Assembly: GCA_029582165.1 (NCBI GenBank)
Contig: CM055888.1
Coordinates: 31,387,408 to 31,451,407 of the forward strand
Direction: 5' to 3'
Source of the DNA: Portulaca oleracea
Taxonomy: Eukaryota; Streptophyta; Magnoliopsida; Caryophyllales; Portulacaceae
DNA length: 64,000 bases
Under the pieces are notes generated by a model. It was not told the origin of the DNA. It did no database searches and saw nothing but the letters and a program-made list of their open reading frames with translations. Made by a program: the position numbers and the translations under genes. The stretch's first letter is position 1. The number at the start of each line of letters is the position of its first letter. Positions 10,123-19,604 of this stretch are shown here, one piece after another.

Positions 10123-11352
10123 TGTAGGACCCGGAAAATTCCCGTTCGGGGGAGATTGTTTCGGATGTGATACTTAAACGATCGGGAGCCGACTAAGGTT
10201 GCTTAATCCTTAAATAAGGATATTTTTATTTTATGAAATTCATTTTCGGGGTGATGAAACTTTATTTATTTTACAAATCCGTTTTTTATTATTTAAATAT
10301 TGAAATTACACCAAAAATATATTAAATATAACTTAAAATCGGCCCAAACAACAAATTCAGGCCAAAAAGAAAGCAACCGGACCGCCAAGGACTGCCAAAA
10401 CTCACTGGTTTTGGCCACTTTAGATCGGTCATCCGCTTCCGGGCCAGAAAGTGAGTTAGGAACAATAAAACCCGCACAGATTTTATCGTTTCATGGCCCA
10501 CTTTTTCTCGGCTTTAGCCTTGAATGTGATGAATAGGAAATGTTAAGTCATTTTTAATTAATGTAAATTCAAATGTTAAATAATTAAACGGATTATAAAA
10601 AGAACAAGAGTTGCCAGTCGATTTAAGGAAACCGACAAACCATAAAATTAATAAAAATGACTCCAGTCTACAAAACTCGATTATAAGTCCGGGGGTAAGG
10701 TTACGAATCCGGGAATTAAAATAATTCTCGAATTTGCCTGTTAGAAAACAGACTCTACTAAAATCGACATTAAAATGAAAAAGAGCGGGAAGAAATATAA
10801 TTAATTTCGCAAGTTTATATTCTTAACCATGCACATATAATGTAAAGTAAAGTAGGAATTACATGATTAAATAATAATAACGAAAAGGAACAAAAAGCGA
10901 ACCTCTTTGATTTTGGAGCCCGAATGCGCCGGTCGAAAAAGAACCTTGTCTTTGCCTTGACCTTTGGACCTTGATAAAATATGGAAGTGGTTAGAAAAGT
11001 GGTATTAGGATGATAATATGGACGATAGGATTTTGAGAGAGTTTTGGTATGGAATTTGAGTATAATGATGATGGTTGATGAGAATTTAGTAGAGTAAGGG
11101 TAGTAGAGGGGTGATTGTTGATGGAAATGAATGGAATGGAGGGGGTATTTATAGGTGAATGAGGTGAGGTTTAGGAGGGAAATGGAGGGAAAATCAAGGG
11201 GACACATCCCCATGATCATGCCATTCAATCACAAAAGTCAAGTGAAGAAGTCAAATGCACATGGGGCTAATATCATGGGAGGGTGATCAAAGGATTTTGG
11301 CGTCGGATCATTGAATATAAACCCGCGCGGCTTTTCTCAATCTGGCACACGG
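10123..11352 (-). repeat. Tat 3' LTR, truncated
   Basis: It matches 23822-25093 from TGTAGGACCCGGAAAATTCC to GGCTTTTCTCAATCTGGCAC with scattered substitutions and some small indels, for example around 10370-10390 against 24065-24095. The match stops at about 11352, where Athila reverse transcriptase sequence begins. The 252 bp corresponding to 25094-25345 are missing. Confidence 0.85.
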
Positions 11353-11356
11353 TACC

Positions 11357-13641
11357 TTCACATGCCCATACGGTACCTTCGCTTATCAGAGGATGCTGTT
11401 TGGATTATGTAACGCCCCGGCCACTTTCCAGCGCTGTATGATGACCATTTTCTCTGATTGCATTGAGAGTATCATGGAGGTCTTCATGGACGACTTCTTC
11501 ATCTATGGTAACACCTTCGAGGCCTGTTTGAAAAACTCGAAACGGTGTTATCGAAGTGCGAAGAAGTCGACCTTGTCCTCAATTGGGAGAAATGTCACTT
11601 CATGGTCCAAGAAGGGGTAATTCTTGGCCATGTAGTGTCGGAACGGGGCATTGAGGTCGATCAGGCAAAGGTCGAGGTCATCGAGAAACTACCGCCCCCG
11701 TTTTCTGTAAAAGGGGTGAGAAGCTTCCTTGGGCATGCGGGTTTTTACCGCTGCTTCATCAAGGACTTCTCGAAGGTAGCGAGGCCTTTGACTGAGCTCC
11801 TCGCCAAAGATACCCTCTTTTTGTTATCTAACGAGTGTCTTGAGGCGTTTCAGAAGTTCAAGCAGGCACTCGTCACGACCCCTATCATTCAACCACCCGA
11901 TTGGGATATCCCGTTCGAGATTATGTGTGATGCAAGCGATTTTACTGTCGGAGCAGTATTGGGCCAAAGGAAGAACAAATTACTATATGTGATCCATTAC
12001 GCTAGTAGAACTTTGGACGATGCCCAGCGGAACTACTCCACAACTGAGAAGGAAATTCTAGCGGTAGTTTTTGCCATTGAAAAATTCCGGCAATATTTGT
12101 TGTGCTCCAAAGTAGTGGTTTTCACCGACCACTCGACTCTCAAGTACCTATTGGAAAAGAAGGATGCGAAACCCCGCCTCATTCGATGGGTTCTTCTCCT
12201 TCAAGAATTTGACATCGAGATACGGGATAAAGCCGGGATGCACAACGTGGTGGCGGATCACCTATCAAGAATCGTGGTTGAGCACAAGGATCCCCCGATC
12301 AACGATTCGTTTCCGGATGAACATTTATTGGCTGTGGTAAAGGATGAACTACCGTGGTACAGCGACATAGTGAACTACTTGGTAGGTAGGGTTCTAATGC
12401 CGGGATTGACGTCTCTTGAGAAGCAAAAGCACCTTCACGAAGCAAAGTCATACTATTGGGACGATCCGTACCTCTTCAAGTTGTGCAAGGATGGGGTTTA
12501 CCGGAGATGTGTGCATCAACGAGAAGCTTCCTCAATCATCGCCCACTGTCATGATATGCCTTGTGGTGGTCACGGTGGCCCTTCCAAAACAGCGGCAAAG
12601 GTGCTTCAATCGGGCTATTATTGGCCCACGCTATTCAAAGACGTCAACACCTACGTCAAGGCGTGCGTTAAGTGCCAATGAAGTGGCAATATCACCCGGA
12701 GGAACGAGATGCCTCTCAACTACATCTTGGAAGTCGAGATCTTCGATGTTTAGGGGATCGATTATATGGGTCCTTTCCCATCATCAAGGGGTAACAAGTA
12801 CATCCTCGTAGCGGTGGACTACGTATCCAAATGAGCGGAGGCCGTGGCGAGCCCAACTTGTGATTCCCGGGTGGTTTCCAAGCTCTTCAAGAGAATTATT
12901 TTCCCTCGTTTCGGTGTACCAAGGGTAGTAATAAGTGACAATGGATCGCACTTTATTGAGCAAAAATTCCAATCGCTCCTAGCCAAATATGGGGTGGTTT
13001 ACAAGCAAGGCCTTCCCTATCGCCCGCAAACAAGTGGGCAAGCCGAGATCACCAACCGGGAATTGAAGAGGATCCTTGAAAAGACCGTCGGTGCATCGAG
13101 GAAAGATAGGGCCGACAAACTCGACGATGCTTTATGGGCATACCGCACGGCGTACAAGACACCGATTGGAACTACGCCTTTCCGGCTAGTTTACGGCAAG
13201 TCTTGCCACTTTCCGGTCGAGTTGGAACATAGGACCCATTGGGCCGTGAAGCGCATCAACTATGACTTGAAGGAGGCGGGCGAGAAGAGGATGTTGCAAT
13301 TGGAGGAGCTCGATGAAATTCACCGGGATGCCTATGAGAACAATCAGATTTACAAGGAGAGCACAAAGTTGTCGCATGACAAGAGGTTAAACAAGAGAGA
13401 ATTCCATGATGGTGACCATGTCCTACTCTACAACTCGAGGCTAAAGCTCTTTCCCGAAAAGTTGAAGACAGGATGGACGGGCCCATTCCGGGTTGAAAAG
13501 GTCCACCCTTTCGGAGTCATTGAGCTTCAAAGGCAAGATGGGGGCACGTTCAAGGTAAACGCTTCAAAGCTTAAGCCTTATTTTCACTCCGAGACAATCC
13601 CCACGGCATGTGTTATTTACTTCCAAAGAGTTGGAGAGTGA
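11357..13641 (+). pseudogene. Athila-like pol: partial RT, RNase H, integrase
   Basis: It begins inside the reverse transcriptase (FTCPYGTFAY, FGLCNAPATFQRCM). The catalytic FMDDF is at about 11490. A frameshift follows near 11540. RNase H shows [22 protein letters not shown] and TDHSTLKYL (about 11925-12150) and ends VADHLSR. The integrase zinc finger ends VKACVKCQ at 12679. The catalytic core has GIDYMG (about 12755), ISDNGSHF (about 12935) and QAEITNRELK (about 13040), so all three acidic residues remain. Three stops (12679, about 12749, about 12832) sit where Arg, Trp and Trp are expected, each one transition away. The C-terminal part to FQRVGE is one open frame from 12844. It is a dead copy. 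Confidence 0.85.
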
Positions 13642-14744
13642 AAGTTCATAATGGTCAGGCTCGGGACCTTAAACAAGCGCTTCTAGGGAGGCAACCCTTG
13701 TTCTTTTTCTTTTCCTTTATTTCCTTTTATTCTTTTTCTTTGTTTTCGTTTTTCGAGGTATTAGTTCTAGGTTATTCGAAAAAAAAAGGAATGAAGAAAG
13801 AAGAAAATTTTTGGAGTCGTGAAAAAGAATGAGTGTGGGGGTGTGTAGTTTTGATCCATTTGATGGTGGAAAGGAAGTTTTTTTTTTTTTATTCAACATT
13901 CTGGTGAAGGGAGGACTTTTGGAGTCATTATAAAGTATATTTGGGTGTAGAGGAGTTAGGAAAAAGGTTGGAAGTTAGAAAATTTTTGAGAAGGGTGAAA
14001 TCAGGGAGGTCACGGGCGTGACCCCCTTTGTAGCGCCTGTGACCCAATTTGAAAATTTAATTTGCAGATTTGCCGAGAGCGGTCACGGGCGTGACAAGCA
14101 TTGGTAGCGCCCGTGACCCCTTTTGAGTTCCTGATCCCAAAATCGCCCAACGCCGTCATGGGCGTTATGCCCTAGGCTCACGCCCGTGACCCCATCCCAG
14201 TATTTTCTCAAAACCCAGGTCGTCACGGGCGTGACGACCCCTGGTCACGCCCGCTACCTCGCCCCGTGCCAATTACTGTTTTCCAGGAGGTCACGGGCGT
14301 AACGACCTGAGGTAGCGCCCGTGACGACCTAATTTTCGGAAATTAAAAGCCCCATTTCGCGATTTCAGCCTCATTCTTCCTCCATTTTCTTCCCACCCGT
14401 GACACTTGCTCTCTTTCTCTCAAACCCTAACTCCCAAATTCTTCTTCTTCCACACTCTCATCATCCTTCATTCTCCCTCAAATCTTCACTTCCCTCCATC
14501 CTTCCACTTCAAAAACCCTAATTTCACCATTCCCCATCCCTTTCACTCACCCTAACTCTTTCTCTCAAAACCCTAACCTTCAAGAGCCACCACTACCACC
14601 ACCCTCCACCACATCCACCACCTTTACCATTCACCTTTCTCTCTCTAGAATCATAACTCCAACCCTTGTGAGTTGGGTGCTAGAGAAAGAACGGTTCACC
14701 CTAGCCTCCTCCTCTCTTCAGATCTACTACCTTTTGAGTGAAAA
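13642..14744. other. Athila-like spacer between pol and the accessory ORF
   Basis: Non-coding. It has pyrimidine-rich and purine-rich runs at 13690-13900, the five-unit hairpin array at 14008-14327, and then a CT- and CCCTAA-rich leader up to the ATG at 14745. Splicing across it cannot be judged from sequence alone. Confidence 0.6.
14008..14327. repeat. Athila-like hairpin array 1 (five units)
   Basis: Five units pair GGTCACGGGCGTGAC with GTAGCGCCCGTGACC or a variant, with a short loop: 14008-14044, 14081-14118, 14153-14191, 14219-14258 and 14289-14327. Spacers of about 25 to 40 bp differ between units. Unit 4 has its right arm in the alternative form GGTCACGCCCGCTACC. The 25 bases at 14071-14095 are identical to 18392-18416 in array 2. 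Confidence 0.85.
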
Positions 14745-16222
14745 ATGGCTAGCTCTAGTCGGTCCAAGCGCCAACGCCAATCCACCTCCGGCCCCGGTTC
14801 CTCTTCCAGTAGGGGACCACCACCACCCCCTGAAGGTATGGCACCTTCCATCCGTTCTGAATCTGAGTCAATGATGGTAGCAGACCCTTCTAGAATAAAT
14901 TGGAGTGTCGATTGGCATAGGGATAAATACCTAAAGTTCCGGACTAGGAAGATTGCGGTCCCCTTTATTTACCACGAAGAGACATGTCGGGACATGAATC
15001 TTAAACCTAGTCTAGACTACCTTTTCGGAGTCCTAGGGTGGCAAGTATTTGTGAAAATCAAGACTAAAGTTTATGACCAAGTTGTTCTTGAGTTTCTAAG
15101 TTCCTTGCAAATCAAAAGGCCAAATCGGAGTGACGCTACTTTGAGCTTTCAAATCAATGGGAGGCTAGTGCAACTCACTTTGAATGAATTGAGTGAAAAA
15201 TTGCACCTTCCTGTGGGTGGTATTCCCGCCGAGGAGATCGACCGTTTCCCGGCCAATAGGGCCATGAAGCTCCTAACTTGTCGGGCTAGGGCGGATGTTG
15301 GTACATTTGGCTCGCATCGTCGTTACTTTGACCCCAAGCGCACCAAAGCATAGGATTTTTGCAACCCCGTCGTACGATACTTGCATCGCTTGATCACCAA
15401 TTCGGTGGTCGGGCGCGACGAAGGGCGCAACAACGTCCGCAAGGCGGATCTCTTCATCATCTTTAACGCCTTGCTTGGACGGAGGGTCAACACGGCCTCG
15501 GTGATTCTCCACCAGTTCCATGAGATTTCACGGGCGACTCGGAAGTACACCATTGGTATGGGGCACATCATTTCTTATATTGTCGAACGGTGTGGCTTCG
15601 GGCCCTACATGAAGAGGCAGCCCCACACTTTGAGTGTCAACCCCTGGACGGCGTCCGACTTATAAACATGAAGATCTTTGTCCAGGACCGCCTGCTCATC
15701 AATTACGTGCACGGCACGAAACCCCGCCGAACGACCAACTTCGACTTTCGAACGAACGCGACTCGCCTTGATGTTTGAAACCGAAGTACTTGGTCCTGCG
15801 AGCCGCGGAGCAATGTCATACTCCAAGGTGAACCACTCGAGGCGGAGAGTGAAGACGAGGGGAGCCCTCTAGGGAGTGAGGAGGAGCAAAGTGAGGAAGA
15901 AGAAGAGGAGAGTGAAGAGGAAGGAGGAGGTGAGGGGCAAGCGCAAATGCCTTCCGGCATGGGTTCGGTGGACTTCTCTGCTATGTCCACCCAACTCAAC
16001 AACATTAATGCCGGCATCCAGGACATCCGCACCCTCCAACAACAAGATCATGCGATATTGGAGAACCTCCAAACAAGGGTGCAGCAACATGATGAGATTC
16101 TCAATGATCTCCGCTACGGCTACTATAGCGGAGGCGGCCAACGCCCACCCTACGGATGGTTCCCACCCGCCGGCTACTACCCCTCCGATCGTCCCCCTCC
16201 CGGGGGCTTCGATCAACAGTGA
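14745..16222 (+). pseudogene. Athila-type accessory ORF (env position), broken
   Basis: The start MASSSRSKRQRQ (14745) opens a basic, Ser/Pro-rich N-terminus. A folded region follows with LGWQVF, a downstream VLEF and NGRLVQLTLNEL (about 15030-15210). A stop at 15351 interrupts the frame. Readable protein continues with VRYLHRLITNSVVG and ILHQFHEISRATR, then a frameshift and stop near 15662, and a Glu-rich tract (about 15850-15930). The last open piece (15947-16222) has a coiled-coil-like LQQQDHAILENLQTRVQQHD and a Gly/Pro/Tyr-rich tail. Position and composition match the Athila ORF family known between pol and the 3' LTR. I see no signal peptide or membrane segment, so an envelope role is not supported here. 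It aligns with the accessory ORF of the copia element at 32935-33495. Confidence 0.75.
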
Positions 16223-17998
16223 TTGTAAGAGTTTCCCCCCCCCCTAATCTCATTCATTGTGTATATTGCTTATTTTTGCATGACAAGTGTGGGGGGGGGG
16301 GTGCTTATTTTGCTCGGTCGGGTTTAGGTTATGTTGTTGGGTGTGTGAATCCCCTCTCTCCCCCTAGTGTCTAAGGTTTCGGTCTGTGGAGTTGACGTTT
16401 TACATCCATGATTGGTCGCTGAAAGTCATGGTTTGTTGGATAGTCCGCACTTTTTTGAGTGTGCGGCTCTTGTGCTGTGTTTTTCCCGGTTTTCGCTCAA
16501 CAACATCGAGCATTACACGGGTAGTATCCCTCATAATGTACATGTTGTAAATTTCTTTCTGTTTTCGTTACTTTTCGTTGTTTTTCTCTTTAGTTTTATG
16601 TGGTCGTTGTACATATTCATGCATGCCTTTTTCTTTCTCTTTCTTTTCCTAACCATTCCTTTTTCCCCTTTGTCCCCCGATGGTTCGGTGTTTACTTATG
16701 AGTTCCAGACGCTCCTTGGTAAGACTGTTCCCCTTCTCTTTTTCATTTCTTTTTCTTATTCCTTTTTACTGCATACATGGTTTTTCTCTTTTTGGTGGCG
16801 CACCCCTAGTATGCTACTTGTTGGGACTTTTGTTGTTGGAGCCGTGTGGGCTCGGGGCGCCACCCCTTTCCTTTGTGTTCTTTGTTTGACTGTTTGCTGT
16901 TTCGCGCTAGGTGCTTGTTTATATCTTTTTCTACCATTCATGAGGCACCCTTCCCACAATGAGGACATTGTGGATTTTAAGCGTGGGGGGGAGTTCTTTA
17001 TGTTTTGGGTAGCTCACTTAGTTTCATTTTATTTCTTTTTCTTTCTTGTTTTTCTTTCTTTCTTTAAAAAAAAAAAAGAAAGAAGAAAAAAAGAATTAGA
17101 ATGTCATTAGGTTAGGTTAGGTAATCCTCAGGTGATGATTATAAGCTAAGTTGCACCTCTTGTAGCTTGATTTAGCCTTTGCATAGCCGACTGTGTTTCA
17201 AACTTTTGAAAAGAATTTTCAAAACTTTCTTGATTTGGGATTGCACCTTGATAGTAAAGATTGATGGCCCTTCTTGAACCATTGATGTGAGCTTTGCGCA
17301 TGAACATTTATGTTCGCTGATTGGTTGTTGAGCACAAACCCGTGAGACTACTAAGCCAAAATGACTCAACCTTGGTTGCGATCTCTAGAACTTAATTTTC
17401 ATCTCTTTGAAACTGCATTTTGCATCATGCATTGACAATATTATCAAGCTTATGGTAGATAGTTCCCTAGGTTAGAGTATTGAGAGAACCAGACATCGTT
17501 TACATTTTCAAAATACATGAGAGGAGTGTTTCCACATTCCCAAAAGAGAGGATTGCTCTCAACTATCTTAGTTTCATACTCATACATGTGCTTTCTCACT
17601 AATTTGGTGATGGGGGGGGGTGATTGATTTGATCTTGATGGTGTAACTCCCCTAAATCCTTTTCGAAAATTTCCCTCTATCTTGTACCAAAATATTTTAA
17701 TCACTTTTGGCTGTGTTTTGGTTAGGCCTAGTTGCTTGAAAGTTCTGCTAACGCTTACCTGTTGGGGTTGAAAATCTCTAGGATTGGCACTCCTCTGACC
17801 TAATTCTTCTCATGGCTTTTGTGGGTAGAGTTGCTACAAACCCCTACCTCGTCCACCCGGGCTGCCAGGGGGTTCAAAGGGCTTGGTGCATACGCTAAAT
17901 GCACCCGTTGTCTCCCGCGAAAGCGGAGTTTGTGTTTTAGTTTCGGGTAGTATTTGTGTAGTTTGGCTCGGGACGAGCAAAGCCCCAAGTGTTGGGGG
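16223..17998. other. Athila-like 3' non-coding segment and polypurine tract
   Basis: It is T-rich, with long pyrimidine tracts and a poly-A/GAAA run near 17065-17095. The long open frame 16412-17110 looks like low-complexity Phe/Leu/Ser translation of T-rich DNA, and I reject it as a gene. The segment ends in GGGACGAGCAAAGCCCCAAG, then GTGTTGGGGGTG (to 18000). This is the usual GAGCAAAG...GGGGG context directly before the 3' LTR in Athila-type elements. Confidence 0.6.
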
Positions 17999-19604
17999 TG
18001 TTTAGGCTCGATTTTGAGCCTAAGTATCGCTCCTCTTACTTAGAATTATTGCTCGTTACCCTCCTCAATAATTGCCGCTTATCTGTTTTCCTTTAGTTTC
18101 ATGCAGGTTAGTTTGGGTCCGAGGCATTGGGAGTTGCTTGGTCGACGTCGTCGAGAACCCGGCTCGGGAATTCAAGGAAGCAACCCCGGGAATTTTCGGA
18201 GTGGCCCCCGTCTTGGAGCTAAGGCAAAGAGGAGTCAAGGAAACCCAGGAGGTCACGGTCATTACCCCCCAAGGGTAATGCCCGTGACAAAAGAAGAAAA
18301 AAAAAAGAGAAGTTGCTGAAACCCAAGAGGTCACGGGCGTGACCCCCATTGGTAGCGCCCGTGACCAATTTCAGCAGAATTTCTCCCATTTTGCCGAGAG
18401 CGGTCACGGGCGTGACGATCCTTTGTAGCGCCCATGACCCACCAAGGAATTCTGGTTCTTTGAAACCCAGAGGTCACGGCGTGACGGCCAGTAGCGCCCG
18501 TGACCCTAGCGAAGACTTCTTGTTCAAGATTTTGAAATCGCCTCGTCACGGGCGTGACGACCCAGGGTAGCGCCCGTGACGACGTTGTCCGAATGGAATT
18601 TTGAGGCCAAAACGACGCGTTTTAGTTATTTTTCTCCCAATGTATTTAAGCTCGGTCCAAAACTAAACCTGGTTATCTTTTGTTCACTGTTCATCTTTGC
18701 TTTGTAGAGAGCTTAGCACTCTTCCCTAAGGAGATCTTCTCATTTTAATCACAAAAACTTGTCTTTCTTTGAGTATTCTTGGTCTGGATTATTGCATTTT
18801 GAAGAAGCATTTATTGTGAAGAAGTATTTATTCAAGTTTTGGTGTTCTTTCATCTTTTTATTATTATTATCATCTTATTTTGGGTAAGTCTTCATTTACT
18901 CTCTCTTAATTATTGTCTTAACTAGGTTTGTGTTTAATCTTGTTGTGTTCCCTCTTCTAGATATCATGCTTAGGGTTCTTATGTTAAGCTTGTTAGTTTT
19001 ATTGTTTATCATCATGATTAGTGGCTAGTACCCTTAAGGTTTAGGGGGAGGTTTAGCCTCTAATGGGATCCCGTTTCTAAGGTTTGACTTAGTTAGGGCA
19101 TTAAGCCTTGTTTATGAGGTTTTCATCCAAAAGCTCTCCTGGTTGTGGGGTTTAGTAAGTAGTGGAAGTCCGCTAAACCTACTTAAACACAATCCTTAGG
19201 GCAATTGGATGGATACCCGAGCAACTCCTCATTCATTTAGTGGAGAAGCTCGGGTAGGGTGAATTGCACATCAAACCCTCTTGGCAAGTCCTCATTCATT
19301 TAGTGGACGAACCTCGATGGTTAAATCCGGGTACACCTCGGGAGAGGCCCCGGAGTGGCTCTAATCCTTGCAATAACCTAACTTATATCCCGACTTAGTG
19401 TCCTGATTGAGGCTTTCCAGTGATTAGGGTGACCATTAGGAGGCAATACCGACCCTTGAGCCTCTTTTCCTCTGTTTTCGGCCGATAATTTATCTTTGTT
19501 TTCCCCTGCTTAATCATTTTATTACCTTAAACTAAGCATAGTAGTAAAATTTTTGACGAAAAGACCTTGCTCCCTGTGGATACGATACAATTCCCGCACT
19601 GTAT
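17999..19604 (+). repeat. Athila-like 3' LTR
   Basis: It starts TGTTTAGGCTCG right after the polypurine tract and contains hairpin array 2. A TATA-like stretch occurs near 18645 (TGTATTTAAGC). It ends with the CTCCCTGTGGATACGATAC motif (about 19570) typical of the U5 end of these LTRs. No second LTR exists to fix the boundary. Confidence 0.65.
18251..18582. repeat. Athila-like hairpin array 2 (five units, inside the LTR)
   Basis: Units at 18251-18288, 18329-18366, 18402-18438, 18472-18505 and 18544-18582 pair GGTCACGGGCGTGAC with GTAGCGCCCGTGACC. The array begins about 250 bp into the LTR, before the TATA-like sequence. Unit number, arm sequence and some flanks match array 1, so one array was copied from the other. 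Confidence 0.85.

Larger units (their letters stand above)
11353..19604 (+). mobile_element. Athila-like Ty3/gypsy retrotransposon, 5' truncated
   Basis: In order this holds a reverse transcriptase cut off at its FTCPYGTFAY motif, RNase H, integrase, a hairpin array, an accessory ORF, a long non-coding 3' segment, a purine-rich tract and one LTR. It lacks the 5' LTR, gag, protease and the front of the reverse transcriptase. It is nested in Tat gag-pro at about 19605. The LTR right boundary is placed where the Tat frame resumes and is good to within about 20 bp. Confidence 0.8.

Noticed and set aside
15703..16216. Minus-strand ORFs opposite the Athila accessory ORF
   Set aside because: They are shadows of the Glu-rich and Gly/Pro-rich coding strand.
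16412..17110. Long plus-strand ORF of 232 codons
   Set aside because: Phe/Leu/Ser-rich translation of T-rich DNA in the 3' non-coding part of the Athila-like element. No domain and no conserved pattern.
14008..18582. The hairpin arrays as a CRISPR-like array
   Set aside because: Units are self-complementary, spacers vary in length and repeat between arrays, and the context is a plant retrotransposon.
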